Part shown: positions 38,394 to 51,836 of the stretch, piece by piece
Layout: every line of letters begins with the position of its first letter
Numbering within the stretch: position 1 is the first letter of the stretch
Assembly: GCA_900239685.1 (NCBI GenBank)
Contig: OENT01000232.1
Location: 1-64,000 of the forward strand
Source of the DNA: Rotaria macrura
Taxonomy: Eukaryota; Rotifera; Eurotatoria; Philodinida; Philodinidae
DNA: 64,000 bases
Direction: 5' to 3'
Translations under genes and position numbers: made by a program
Notes under the pieces: generated by a model
Databases searched by the model: none
Told to the model about the DNA's origin: nothing
The model's input: only the letters and a program-made list of their open reading frames with translations

Positions 38394-38748
38394 AGGCATG
38401 CACCAAATCCTGTTTTTAAGTGATAAAGATGACTCATTTTCGATGTGAAGAACCGTCAATTCTTGTCGAATCTTCGGGTGCTCTCTACCCAAGCCGTATT
38501 GCTCTATCTGATACAATATATAGATATGCCAAATCTTACATTAAAATGTACAGGATTTGATCGAAAATTCAGGTTTTATGGTCGAATTCTACAACTTTTA
38601 ATGAAAGATTTGACATGTCTATATATTGTATCAGATAGAGCAATAGGGCTTCGGTAGAGAGCACCCGAAGATTCGACAAGAACTAACGATTCTTCACATC
38701 GAAAATGAGTCATCTTTATCACTTAAAAACAGGATTTGGTGCATGCCT
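38394..38748. mobile_element. 355-bp near-perfect palindromic MITE
   Basis: The left arm from AGGCATGCACCAAATCCTG and the right arm ending CAGGATTTGGTGCATGCCT are reverse complements over roughly 150 bases each, with few mismatches, leaving a short centre near 38570. The flanks GATTTATATT and GATTTATTTA look like a decayed target duplication of about 8-10 bases. The open frames seen here on both strands are products of the symmetry and not genes. Confidence 0.75.
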
Positions 38749-41211
38749 GATTTATTTATTGTAATAGATTTTTCCTTAAGCCGAAGAGGTTTATATATCA
38801 ACGATTGCAGTTCCCACTCGAAGTTAGTAAATACCTATGAGTGGCTCTAATCACAAAATACAATATCAGCTACATCTATCACACAGAAGTAAGCACAACT
38901 TTGAATAGAGTATGAACATACATGAGTCACAATAAAAATTCAACATGTAATGTAGAATTTTTGAATGAGAATTCAATCGGTTTGGTAAATAAGATCAAAT
39001 TTTGTAAATAGTCTATCTGACTGAGAACGACAATAATTTGAACATATTTTTTTCTACTAACTAATCCTGTTGATCTTTCAACAAGAAATGATCAATTGCA
39101 TTATCATTTGTACTAACTATTGTAGCAAGTCATCATACGATATACGTCAGCCGATATATGACTATCAATGCAACTTGTAGGTTTTAAACAGAGTTCATAT
39201 TTTAATCAAGCAATTTCTTTCCATCAAATCCATTTATTTGTGTCAATATTAGCTTCGTAGTATCAGAAGCATATCTGTGCATAGTAAAAATACAGGTAAA
39301 TGATTCTTTTTTCATAAGTTTCTTTCATACGAAGCGTGCAAATAAAAAACAGAAAATTGTAACTTAACCGAGAACATACATATCAGAGATACATTGTCAG
39401 TTCTCTATGAAATTAATGTGTCTATCAATTATAAAATGGAATGAATTAGTATGTTCATATTAAATGGTACACCGGTGACGATAGTTACTATTAAAAACCA
39501 AATCAATTAAACAATAAAGAGTAAGGCGCTTTTAAATATGCAAGAAAAAGAGAATAAACTTTTTTCTGTACTTGAAGACCTTTTTTTTATAGGTCGATGA
39601 GAACAAGCGAGATTTGTACTTATGTAACTCATGTGATCATGTTCGTATTCATGATTCAAATAAGATCGACATATAACACACGGCTGACGAAGGTAGTTTT
39701 CGAAAGTGAAATTTTCTTTCTAATAACTAATAATGTTTTGTTTAAATCGGATTCGAAATTCAGATTCCAATGTCGCCATGATGTTACAGCTAAATTCAAT
39801 AGATTTATCGCTCTTTTATGTTTTATACTCACAAGTGAAGATCATAAATAAGGAAAATTTGATTTGTATGAAAGGTGATGTAATTCTGATAGACGAATCA
39901 ATGTTGAAAACTACTATGGAATGAATCATCTTGCCTTCATAAGTTAGTTGTTTGTACCAATAAAAAAAATATTAGTCGGTTACATTAACGTTGTAAAGCT
40001 GCTCGATGTGATTAGCAATGTTCTTTTCTTATCTGGCAATATGGTGATGTCACGATTATGTTTATTGACATTTTTTTGCATATTTTTCCTGTCGAGTTAC
40101 TACTTCATCATTATTTTTACATATAGTCGATGTTTTCGGTTGCTTTAACTTGCTCGATTTGAAGTTCGGTCAATTTTGAATGAAGCTGTGTTCCTGTTTT
40201 AGACATACATCAGAGGGATCATCGACAGCTAATTTCAGCTGAATTCTCAGACTACGTCAGTGTTGAACTTACATGATCGTTTCGCATACAAAGATCCATG
40301 AATTCCGTCACCCTGATGTTTGAATGACATTCGATACATGCTTTAGTTATTTACTGATACGAATAAATAATTCACGATAAATGCGTTCACTTGATTCCCG
40401 ATACACATATATATTTTATGTAGTTCAATTCATGACTGCAATAAAACCTACGTCGTTCTTAATGCACTACTACATTAGTTTCTTCAAACCATCCTATAAT
40501 GATATCTTTACAGCCCTGTTGCTTGACTCGTTTAAAATTATTCCTTTACAATCACGTAACTCTTACGCTACAAGAACGATTTTCTGAATCATCACAAACC
40601 GATGAGAATTTCCAAAAGAAAAAAACTATATTTTGATGAAAATACAAAACATATCAAAATAATAATAATAATAATAAATTCATGAAAAAGAAACTTTGTC
40701 GAGAATTGAACAATGTGTGGTCTCCTCCTTGATGTTTGTTTCTCTTGTAATATTACAGTCATATAATAGTTCTAAATTGTAGAACATTAAGGTATTATCA
40801 CGAGCATTCGAAAACAAATTGACAAAATAACAATAGTAAAATTTCCCCTATTACTATTTGAAGTTCATTGAGATTTGCCCAATACTTAATTTTTTATTGC
40901 AAAGTAAAAACGATGAAAGCTGAAACATTTTCTCTGCTACATCATCGTTGTTTTTCTTTTGCAGAAACAATGTTCCAACGAAGGTTAATTTTTACAAATA
41001 ATATGCTTTCTCGCTGAATTATTTTATAATATGTAATTATTTTGTTTGAGAAAATTACAATTGTACATGAATAAAATGGTTAACTTTCACCCATTCTATA
41101 GGGTATGTTCATCGATCTTGCCCGCATTGGCTCGCATTACAATAGAATTGTTTTTTCTGGCATTCGCTCCTATAATAGGTGAAAATCTAGTAAAAATAAG
41201 AATGAAACGCA
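38749..41211. other. Intergenic, no supported feature
   Basis: AT-rich DNA with small open frames (for example 39597-39851, 40381-40587) that have no recognisable family and no consistent splice structure. An AAT repeat lies near 40660-40675. Confidence 0.45.
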
Positions 41212-42282
41212 TCAATGTATCATACTTAAGCTTGTTGGTTGAATACGATAATGTCTAGTTCCATCTTTAGTACTAAATATATGATATAAAGCTGCTTCTG
41301 GATGACGTTGAAATTCTTTCAATATTGTCGAATCAATTGGGGACGTAGGACGAGTATGAAATGCAATCGGTCGATGTTGGGGCATGGGACCCACTGCTGT
41401 TGGTTTTGATTCTTTTCATTTTTTCAAAATATTATCCTATCAGATTATGAGTCATATGAATAAACTGTTACTTACGAAACGCAATAAACATTTGATCCAA
41501 TAAAATGGTTGAGACGATTGCACCACCAGCAGCAATAAGCGCAGAACAATAACCTAGGAGATAGTAAGGATTTAGTTCATTAGATTTTCAATAATTCTCT
41601 ACTCACCATAATCCAAAGAGGTCGAGATAAATTTGAGATTGAACAGACAATGCAACGTGATCAACACTTGCATTACTAAACAACCTATTTGAACTACAAA
41701 TAAAACCAGAAGCCCAGAGAATAAATAACGTTGACAACGATTCTGTTGAATGTTAGAAGGAACTGCAACAACAACGAAAATTGAAATCCATAAAATAATC
41801 AACGTTGACACTTGGAAAGCGATTGTTAAAATCGAAAATATGTTTATGTTGAAATCTAGAGAAAATCATCAGTTTTTTTTTCGGTAAATACGTAGGTTTT
41901 TTTAACATTAATCTCACTCAAAAGTATGTAGGAAACAATGGCCGCTACAAGAAACACCATCGATAGAATCCAAGTAATCAATGGCCACAAAAATCCACTT
42001 CTGACTATGATCAAAACGAAAAACAGCAGTTTACATCGTATTTTTCAAATCATTCAACTTACGTTGATGGTAATTTAACACATAGAGAACACCACAGGAT
42101 AGGAAAAAGAAATGAACCAGATTTATTAGATAGGTAATCCATAATAATGTACGTGTACATTTCCCATAAGGAGCATAAGGATTATTTATATTTGAATTAT
42201 CAATATAACCGATTGAAACAAAGTAATCGAACCAATATAGTGTATATGCTTGGTTTGATGTGTCTGTACAGTTGTTACTCAT
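41212..42282 (-). CDS. Unrecognised multi-pass membrane protein
   Basis: Minus-strand exons are 42282-42063, 42004-41918, 41855-41607, 41553-41476 and 41396-41212; 272 residues. All four introns are short (49-79 bases), GT-AG and phase 1, and join without frame loss. About five hydrophobic segments: TLLWITYLINLVHFFFLSCG, LWPLITWILSMVFLVAAIV, ILTIAFQVSTLIILWISIFV, FSGLLVLFVVQIGCLVMQVL and LIAAGGAIVSTILLDQMFIA. The N-terminal 45 residues are polar with Cys and Asn and may be extracellular; the C-terminal tail of about 60 residues is Pro/His/Arg-rich and probably cytosolic. I do not recognise the family. The last acceptor is CAGCAG, so a one-residue splice variant is possible. Confidence 0.72.
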
Positions 42283-45200
42283 TGAATCGCAACTTGTTTG
42301 AAGGTTGTTGAATTTACCGACTGTTTTTAGACTTATTTTTCATAGTAACAATCAATTTCACAGAAAAAAAAGAAATTCCAGTTGGGATTAGTTTTGCCGA
42401 TTCTAATGAGATCATTAGAGAACATGCGTATATACCTTGACAAAGAAAACCTATTTTCATCCGACCAATTCTCCATGAAGTAAATAGTACAATGAAGTTT
42501 ATCTGACTTATTCTGTATCTTGACTTATCAATAAGACAACTTTTGAGATATTTTTCCAGTACTGTGCGTTGATAGATAGCAGAGATTTTTGTAGAAATCG
42601 CAATTATTGATCTATTTTTCTAACACATTGTTTTAATTGTAGATCAATGTACAATAGAATTTCTTGTAAATATAACTTTATAAATCATTCCGAATCTCGA
42701 TAGACGATTTCTTAACGTAAGCATTCCAGTCTTCAATGAATAATACGTTAGGATCTAATTGAAATGCAAGAGAATTACAGGAAAACAAATCATCGATTAT
42801 AGCCTCCAGCATATGGACTGATACTTGTGAGACAGATGATCTGACTGTAACAGAGAAGGAATTGATATTTTGGAAAATTAATATAGCCTAATCATATTAG
42901 AAAGGGCATGTGATAGATCAGATAAACATTTTTCTTCGAATTTAATTTTTAAGAAAAAGGGAGTTACTTATTCATGTTGATAGAACACAATGAATGTCAA
43001 AACTTGGGTTCGGTACTTCTATCATTATGACATAATGGATGTTTTTCCCTTGATTTCTTTTGACTGAAATCATATTGAATTCGAAAATCATTTGCATTCG
43101 ATACATTTGCCCTTGAAATCATGCTTGAATTGTGCTTCATCGATTTGTAAGTTTGAATGTTTATTTTATTATATTCATGAATGCTCAAAGCTTTGTATTA
43201 CAAAGAAGCCTCTACCTCGATAAAGAACGAACAAAAAAAGCGTTCGTACATTATAGAAACAATTTTTCTCCATTAGTTGTTTGTATTACAAGATAAAAAA
43301 AAGGTAAAAGTTTAGTGTTTGATCGCTTGATCGTTACAAGGTCTCATAAAAATACATTTTGTATTGTTTCTGTTTATCGGCATGCTGTATATATTGTAGT
43401 GAAGCAACCTAAATCTGAACAATAAATCAACAATAGGAAACATTTCTAGGAATACTAGTATCTTTGTTCGATATTATATCATAGATATGGACGAGAACTT
43501 GATTGCTCATTTTTCTCCCCCCCCCCTCCCCCTCCCCCTATGCCCATAACGAGCATATCACTTCTCCTCGTTAATCGAATTATCTATGTATACATATACA
43601 TATATATGTTATGTGTATGAAGCCTATTCTTTGTCTGCTTCAATCATAGAACATATAACGATCTGTTTGGTAGTGGCGCGTGTGCGTGCAAGCTGGATAT
43701 TATCTTTTATGCTATGTGCGGACTGGCACGATCGGCATCATCATCAACATCATCCGCTGTCATAAGATCGGGTGATGTTAGTAGCTCGTGTTACATTCAC
43801 TAGTAGTCGTTTTCTCTTTCTTCTGCTCGTTCTTTTTTTTTTATTTGCTCGAGCCTATCTCTCTCATCTGCCCTGTCTTGCAGGTAGGAGAACAAGAAGA
43901 AAGCGTCGGTTATGTGGAAAAAGAGAACAAATCGTCTCCCAGTCTCTCATATGCACCACCACCACAACCAACGCCCACCCCGGAAGAAAAGAGAACTAAA
44001 GAAACATTTGACAAACACAGTGGCGAAAAAAGGATCCCCATTTTCTGCCAACTTCACCATGTTTCTGTTGTTTCTTCTTCTCTGTGTTGTTGACAAGAGA
44101 ACGTCATAATTATACAACATGTATATGTACTCGTTTGCTATTATTGATTGAATCCGATCTGATGATGGCTGCAGTGCTTACAGTGCCGTTTACACAGTCC
44201 TCACGAGCACGCATCAAATAGTGTCAGCAAAAGAATGAATGAGAAAAAAAACAGGAAAGAAACAAAACACAAACTCATTGTCGAAGAATTTCAATGTTTA
44301 AAATCATATGCCTTACGTGTGTGTAATCGTTTCCTTTTCTCGTGTACAATAGATGCACTTGACAGATTTGTATAGTAAACAAGTAAAAATGTGATAAAAA
44401 CCGAAGAAGAAAAACTTTAAAATGACAAATAATTGACAACTTTCTTTTTTTTTGTTCTCTAACCACTACAATGCATTTGTCAAATGTGCAATACAGAGAA
44501 TTGCAGATGTCGTCTCAAATTTTAATGTGATCATAACTATCAATCTGATATTAGCTTTTGTTCTATAAAGATAAAAAGGAATGTGAACAAAACTTTGACA
44601 TGACCACCTAGGTAACGGCTGATGATGCAAAGCTAGTTTGTCATTAGCAGCACTGCCAAGTTATTGCATCATTACATCACCATTTTTTTCGCATTCTCTT
44701 TTTTTTCGTTCTACGTATTTTTCGTTGTCGAACATGACAGCATCATTGTGACTGATTGAAATCATACTATGTCAAAACAAGCCTACAAATAATATCGGTA
44801 AGCAACTTCCGCTCTCCAGATAGTTTAGTTCATGGATAAGAACTCCATTTTGCCATTTTTTTTTCTCTTCGTTCGTCATTTTCCTTTTCTATCGAGTCGA
44901 TTATATAATTAAAAAAATGATTGGAGTAATAAAAACAAGAGTCTCAACTATAAACAAGACTAAGTAACATAGTCAAACACACGTCGACAGTGTTAGACAG
45001 ATCATCACTTTGTTTTTTTTTTGTATGTTAGAAACGAAGAAAAAAAATGTGCCGATACTGAGACATTCCGGATTTTTTTCTTTTTGCACCTTCCTACAAA
45101 TGGTTTCATTTGTAGGCGTCGCGTTCTTTTTATTCATTTTCTCCCGCTTTTTCTTTCTTTCTCGTTGTTCCCTGTCTTTCTTCATGATGTTATTGATGTT

Positions 45201-47009
45201 GTTATTGTCATCATCGTTGCTATTACTACGCTTCTCTCGATTATTTTTTTGCTCATCCTCTTAAGGCTTTAGCTCTAATAATAGTAAAGAATCCAAGTAT
45301 TTTTCACGTCTTTCTGTTCTTTCCAACTAGTCTATCTGACATAATCTCTGGCGAATCACATTGACTTTAATTCGACGAATCGCAACGTTTGAATAACAAC
45401 AATGCTTACATATACAAGTGTCAATATAGAAAAAAAAATTAAGGAAGTAGATATTCTTTCTTGTTGGCTACGAACCAACACATGTTACATAAACGTAAAA
45501 TCTATCGATCAATTCAACTATTCAGATAGTTATACACTTTGACAAGCCATGGATAAAAGGACAAGTGTCCAACTTTAACTTTGTTTGTTGAGTACTTTTA
45601 GTTAAGCATACATGAAATAAGTAAAAACGAAGAGCCAAAGCAAAAAAAAATAGACAAAGCACGTGTGTAAGAAGATATATGTCAATTGTATGGTCATATT
45701 TTTCCAATTATTCAATCAACAATAAATATGTAATCTATTACTAGAAAGTTTTCTTTTTAACTTTCAAAAAGTAACATCATCGAAGCATTATCACATTTTG
45801 ATTTAAGATATTGAGACATGTTTTGCAAATAAAGGGTCAATCATCGAACTCAATAGGTCACTATTTTTCTTCTCCCTCATTCAATCATATGTCATATTGA
45901 AACTGTGGCGATGACCTCTGTGCACTCTCCAACATTTATTCTCGCTTCTTATTATATACTACACGAAATAACATTATAACAATGATGATGACGACGACGA
46001 CGGCGACCTCATCCCTTCGTCTTTTCGTTCTGTTCCTTTGACTGCCCCATGCCCTATCTTCTACCTAACCATTCATGAACGAGTTCAACAATAATATGCA
46101 TACGTATATACACATATTAAACAAATCGGCGTGTCCGATTAGAAAAAAAGAGAACAATTGAAATATTTGCAAGATAGGAATATGAAATTGAACTGATAGT
46201 TATCGTCTGTTTTTCGCTCTTTGACATTGATAAAAATGACAATACAGAAAGAAAAGGTAGTTCCTCCAAGCAAAAAAAGTGATTTTTATCGATGCAAAAA
46301 AATCACTTCGATCATTTTGTGCCCATTTTTTACTGCTTGCTTTCGCTCCTCATTTCACTTTTGTGCATAGCAAGTCAACGCAACAAGAGGACAAGTGCAC
46401 GTTCCTCACTATAACGGCCACTATTTGATGTGTAGCAGCCAACGAAGAAGAAGAAGAAGAATTTTTCTCTTTTTCCTTTCTTTTCGTCGTTCGTTGATAT
46501 AGGCAGACGAAGCAACACGAACCTTTTGATAGTTTTGATCGGTTACATTTCTCTTTCTTTCTTTTGCTGTTGCCTGCAGAGAAAAGAAAGAGACCAGTGA
46601 CAGTGACATATCGACGCCAAGAGAAAGAGAAAGAGAGGTACCTATCTGCAATTCGCGAATCATTGACGAGAACGAGAAGAAGAAACATCCAACGCCACCA
46701 TCATCAACACAAAAGAGAACGACAGATAGACGTTTGGCTGGTGCAAGTGATTCTTTCTCGTTTTTTTTCTTCCGTTCGTTCGTTTCTCTGCTACTGCTGT
46801 ACGACGTTTTGACGTGTGTCTTTTTTTCTTCTTCTTCTCTTTCTCGTCTGTTGTGTTTCGACCAGTCGTTCTCGTCGTTTCATACGGACGCGATTATTAC
46901 CCTTGCAGATGATTTAGTCGATTATTTTTCTTTAAAAAAACACAAGAAATTGAACATTTCCAACAGGTGAATTATTCGTATTACAGATTTATTTTGTATT
47001 CATCCAATT
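42283..47009. other. Intergenic / upstream region of the Gln-rich gene
   Basis: About 4.7 kb. It contains a C-tract (43517-43538) and a locally GC-richer stretch at 43660-44100 with overlapping frames. A GA/CT-alternating region at 46440-46970 probably includes the promoter and 5' leader of the gene that starts at 47010. No gene supported. Confidence 0.45.
43517..43538 (-). other. C-run; possible G-quadruplex on the minus strand
   Basis: The plus strand has ten, five and five Cs separated by single Ts. The complement (G5 A G5 A G10) meets the G3+ four-tract rule for a quadruplex. Confidence 0.6.
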
Positions 47010-48992
47010 ATGTCAATGGATGAATGGCGAATACAACAACAACAACAACAGCACCATAGAATGCAATTAGGTGGCGTAGGTCCTATTCTAGGTTATCATT
47101 CAATACGTTCAAGAGCTTCTCCATATCCATCACCGCATCCAATGAGTGAAATCAAACAATCATATCAATATCAACAAAATTCATCATCAACAACCTCATC
47201 GAATCCTCTTTCTCCTTCGAATTCAGCAGCATCACCAAACCCAAATACAACACCATTGTGTGTTAAACATGATTCCGATGATACAACATCATCATCATCA
47301 TCTGATGAAATTTCTACCACAACTACAAATTCTGTAAGTATTTTTTTCTAAGAATTATTAATCCGAATTGATATAAAACTTTCATGAAAATGTTGTGTTT
47401 TTCTAGAATGTCTATAACCCTGCAAATGCCAATGTTTCATATACATCTGTTCAAATGGAACAAATTCAGCAACAACAACGTTTGATGGCTTCTAAATCCC
47501 ATGGTCCTATGGTTGCTTATCATCCAGGTCAACAGCAAATGATGGTAGCAAGGGCTCGTTCAATGCCGTACCCAATGCCTCCACCTCCATCTCATCATCC
47601 TCATCCATCGATGTATCCACATCCGTCTGGTGCAGTTTGTCAATGCACTCAACACATGCACGCAGCCAACGGTCATTATCCAATGCATCCATCGCAACAT
47701 TCAATGTATTATCATCAACAACAACAACAACAGCAGCAGCAGCAACAACAACAACATGAAGCATGGTATCGATACCAACAACAACAAGCTGTTTGGAGAC
47801 AACATCAAATGCAACAGCAGCAGCAACAACAACAGCAACATTTACATCCACAACCAATACCGATTGAACAAAGTTATAATGCCATTTTATCTGATACAAC
47901 ATCTACAACAAAATTAAAAACAACAAAAGCAAAACCAAAAAAGAAACAAACGAATGCGCCTTCTTCAAATGAAGAGTCTCATATGAAATATCAATCAATG
48001 CCTCCATCATCATTAAATATACCTGTGCAAATACAACAACAGCAGCGACTATGTATTCCACCAACATCAGCCACTTACTATCCATCAGTTTATTCAACAT
48101 CAAACTCATATGTACCAGTTCAACAGTTAGCTCCTCCATCATCATTATCTTCATCTATTCCACAAGATCATCCAATGTATGCTCAAACATCTCCAACAAC
48201 ACTTTCTCATCATCAATCGCAAATATTCACAAGTCCATTGAGTAATCCTGGTACACCACATCAAATACATAGTAATGGAGAATTTAATGGTACCCCTGAA
48301 TTCGGTGTACCATATCATCATGCTGCACCAGGTTCAGTGAACTCCCTGACAGACGCACTTTGTCCCAGTGGTGATACAACTGATCGACAAATGACACCTG
48401 GCCCACCGGTAAAGATTTCTAATTGTTGTTAACTGTTTTTGCAAAATTTTATTTTTATTTTGCATATGAAGAGTGTTGGTACACCTCGTGTTCTTCCACA
48501 TCAATATTCATTTCCACATACGCCTTTAACTCCTCAAACAATTAACAATCAAAATATGAATCCTCACACACCAGTCATGATGCCACCAACACCCAATCCT
48601 TTGTCAGCACCACCGACACCGTTAACTCGTCCACGTTCATCAAGTGATCAAACACAATTCACTTCAAATCAAATTCAACAATATGAACAAAATAAGTCAA
48701 TGAATAATGTTGATGATCTAGCTGCCTACTTGAAAGATCCAACAAATGTATATTTAACTGATGATGTGTCATCTGTAAGTATTTTTTGTTCTTCTTTTCA
48801 GAAAAAGTATAACTGAAATATTTACCGTTTATTTATTTTTTTCAATTTTAGACATTTTTCGATGATATCGATGCGTTGGCTGATACATATTTAGGACAAC
48901 AATCAAACAATCAACAACAAACTAATGTTGAAAATAATTCAGCTGACGATATTCTTTTAAATTTTCTTTGTTCGGATGATCTCACAACATGA
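47010..48992 (+). CDS. Gln/Pro/Ser-rich protein, probable transcriptional co-regulator
   Basis: Exons 47010-47333, 47407-48408, 48472-48774 and 48852-48992; 589 residues, with introns of 63-77 bases in phase 0. Composition is dominated by poly-Gln (three long tracts), Ser, Pro and His. A short basic patch (KAKPKKKQ) could be a nuclear signal. SPLSNPGTPHQ, PPTPNPLSAPPTPLTRP and similar SP/TP sites are typical of phosphorylated nuclear factors. The only ordered-looking part is the acidic C-terminus (DDLAAYLKDPTNVYLTDDV, FFDDIDALADTYLG, ADDILLNFLCSDDL), which resembles an activation domain. No DNA-binding domain is visible. Candidates such as mastermind-, BCL9- or CRTC-type coactivators cannot be separated by eye. 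AATAAA is at 49067-49072. Confidence 0.72.
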
Positions 48993-51432
48993 AATCAAAA
49001 ACTAGAACCAACAAGCAAAAAGACAATATTATGTATGTTTCTGTGTTTTTAAAAATTAGTTCTGAAAATAAAAGAAAATTTTGTCTTTATTCAGCCTGTG
49101 TACATTTGCAATCGTTTATTTGCTTTCAAAATTTGTTTCGTTTCATAAACAAAAAGAATTTTTTTTGGTACGCTAGTGCGTTGTTCATTGTACAAAAAAA
49201 AAGTTTATTAATTTAAAGAAGAGTTCTCTCTGTATAGTTTCTCTCTCTCTTAAATAACTTTTGTTTTCTTCGCTGTTTTTGTTGTCTTTCTTTCTCTCTA
49301 TTATTTATTGTGTATGTGCTAGAGTTTGCCTCTATCCCTACTAAAAATTATTATTATTATATTACTTATATCATGCTTTGTTTCTTTTTTTTTGTTCTTA
49401 ATGTGAGTATGATCAATTCTTTTTGTTTTTTGTTTTTTCTCTTCAAGTTTTTTTTTCTGTTCAAAGAAGAGAAAGAGAGAGAGACATCGAGCAGAGCTAT
49501 TTTCGTATTTAATAAAAAATAATGATGAAAGATGAACAATTGCTTAGTTTGTTATAAATGTTTCAGTTTTTGATGATCAGATGATACGTAGAAGAGAAGA
49601 AAAATGATGCAAGAACAATATCTAAAAGAATATCAATAGAAATAGATTTTTATCAAAATAATCTCGATGGCAAAGATAACTTAAAAAATCTTTTCGATTT
49701 TGACGGAAACAAGTTCATGACTGTCAATGTTCTTGTGTATCATCGATTGGACATTAGACAATGACACTGTTTCTGAAGAAGAGTTATAGTTATAGTCTAT
49801 AGATAAATTGGGAAAACGTTGGAATTAAGATCTTATCATTAGCATCTAATGTTGGATGAAATTAGAGGTACTACTAATGATTTGAGAATGAAGGTTAAAT
49901 ATTTTGTCAAAATTGGATAGAACTCACCGATTGAACTTTATACTTCTATTCTTTTTCGTGATATACTCGAATGGCAATATATTCGCTGTAAAACTTAACT
50001 TTTGAAACAAGATCAAGAGCCTATACGCATGAAAATATGTGAAGAGAGTCAAGTGTCAATAGTCGGTCACAAGATGAATTACATAAAATTAGTCAAAGTT
50101 TCTGAAGTTGTCATTTTTCAATTGAGACAATGAACCTTTGTAAAGGCATTGGTAGATGTCATACTAAGTCTAACGTCATTTTTATAAGATTATCACAATA
50201 GCATAAGCTTGGTACTCATTGAAATAAATATTATATTCGATATCAGAGAAAAAATCTTCGCCACGTTGGTTATTTAATAGTTTAAACTAATTCGTTTTCG
50301 TTGAATATCGATCATCCATCACGTTTTCCTTACATTTATTTTTTTGAAAAAATTGACAATATCTAGTGTTTCTATATTGTGTATGCAATGGGATAGAAGA
50401 TTTCGTATGGTGAGTTGAAATCCTAAAGTCCGTTTCTGTTCAATCGATATTAACAGGGTCCCAGTCTTTGAATTCGAGCCAATGATTTAGTATGATTTTT
50501 TGTCACATTGTTCAAAGTGATGCTCTCGACGATTAAATAATTATTTTAATATAGAATACATCATTTGTTTTCTTGATTACTTAGACAAGTAAAATAAGAA
50601 AAGCAAACAAGCCGTCGAAAAAATATCCAGATTTCCGACACTGGTGACTCTTCGTGTTTTTCTTTTTGTACACCCTTTTCAGACTTGCTACGAACTAGTT
50701 TTGCCTAGCTTTTTGCCTGCAAAAACATGGCTTGAATTTAATTAGAAAAAGCCAACACTGTTCGTATGAGTAAAGCGACAAAATCTATTAAAAGATATGT
50801 TAAAAACGCTTCGTTCGCTTCTGTGTGTCTACAATAATAGTACACACAAACTAAAGATGTTTCTATAATATTATTTCGAAAACTTAATTCTTAAAAGTTA
50901 TCATAGAATGGCATGGATAAGAATAAGATTCTAGCATACAAAAAAACCACGAGTCAAACTCACAATGACTATCAAGGAGTTAATTTTATTGAGCTGATTC
51001 CATATACTTCAAAGAATTTCTCGAACAGCATCAATGGCAATTGTTTGAAACAGGGGTTGTAGTGTCGCTAGATTTTTAGCTACAATGCACATATATGTTA
51101 TTGAATAGTTCTCAAAAATCAATTATAACCAAATTTTGAGTTGTAATCATTTTATATCCTCAAAGCGGCTCTGATATTGAATCAACATGATTGGCAGATT
51201 TCACTGCGCTACAATCAGTATAAATGTAAGGTATTTTGAAAATGTTCTATTCCTAGCTTTTGTATTCGATGAAGAAGTTTTTCATGATACAACTCTTTGT
51301 AGAATCTTTCTTCTTCATAGTTTAACTTTTCATTATTTTTGAAAATCAGATATTTTGATTTCTAAGTCGATCAACTCCTTGGGAAGATGTAAAGTTTGCT
51401 AACTGGGATTTTCGTTCGTTTTTATCACTTAC
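48993..51432. other. 3' UTR and intergenic region
   Basis: T-rich 3' flank of the Gln-rich gene (to about 49520), then AT-rich DNA without a supported feature. Missing 3' exon(s) of the minus-strand Tctex1-like gene should lie here but could not be placed. Confidence 0.45.
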
Positions 51433-51836
51433 ATTCGTCCATTATTTTCAATGATAGACAGACATTTGTCTGTTCTTGCATCAAAGTGATATGAAGCGTA
51501 CAGTTTGTAACGATGAGAATCTAAATTTTGTAAATTTTTATTTGATATTTTACCGACAGAAGTTTGAATAATAATTTTATATAATTTATATCTGTTAGAC
51601 AGTTCTTTAAGAATACGATTCGCAATAGATTGCGATAATTGAATACTTAAATCTAGATAATAACATTTTTCATCCAGTTCCTCTCGAATACACTTCGATG
51701 CGAGATTTATTATTTCTTTTTCATCTAATATATTTTTTCGATGTTCAACAATAGTTTCATAATTTGAAAATCTCTTGAAATCTCGTTTATTTATTGACCA
51801 TGGATTCGAAACTAACCATGACTCAACCAATAACAT
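51433..51836 (-). CDS. Tctex1-family (dynein light chain-like) protein, partial
   Basis: An open exon on the minus strand starts at ATG 51836 and reaches a donor CGAAT|GTAAGT at 51433 (phase 2). Residues: an N-terminal region of about 40, then NLASKCIREELDEKCYYLDL, SQSIANRILKEL and RYKLYKIIIQTSVGK, and finally a stretch ending SYHFDARTDKCLSIIENN. This order matches TCTEX1D/DYNLT proteins (EELDEKYY, YKLVVQVTIG, W/F-D..TD), which dimerise and act as dynein light chains or ciliary components. The final beta strand (about 15 residues) is missing and must come from a downstream exon I could not identify. Reading through the donor would end at TAA immediately after. The segment between KIS and YASYHF is somewhat unusual. 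Confidence 0.68.

Noticed and set aside
38325..38657. Overlapping open frames on both strands
   Set aside because: They lie in or across the 38394-38748 palindrome and are mostly mirror images produced by the inverted repeat.
39597..39851. Open frame, with a Cys/His spacing (LYLCNSCDHVRIH) in the neighbouring frame suggesting a zinc finger
   Set aside because: Only one half-motif, immediately followed by many stops and with no splice partner.
43772..44109. Three overlapping open frames in a locally GC-richer block
   Set aside because: Compositionally driven; no frame shows a domain. It may be leader or promoter of a gene to the right.
47507..48245. Long antisense and shifted frames across the Gln-rich gene
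   Set aside because: Shadows of CAA/CAG and CAT repeats in the real exons (Val/Ala-, Asn- and Ser-runs).
51399..51433. A 33-base intron (51432-51400) that would close the Tctex1-like frame with a short tail
   Set aside because: Too short to be spliced, and the resulting tail does not match the family.
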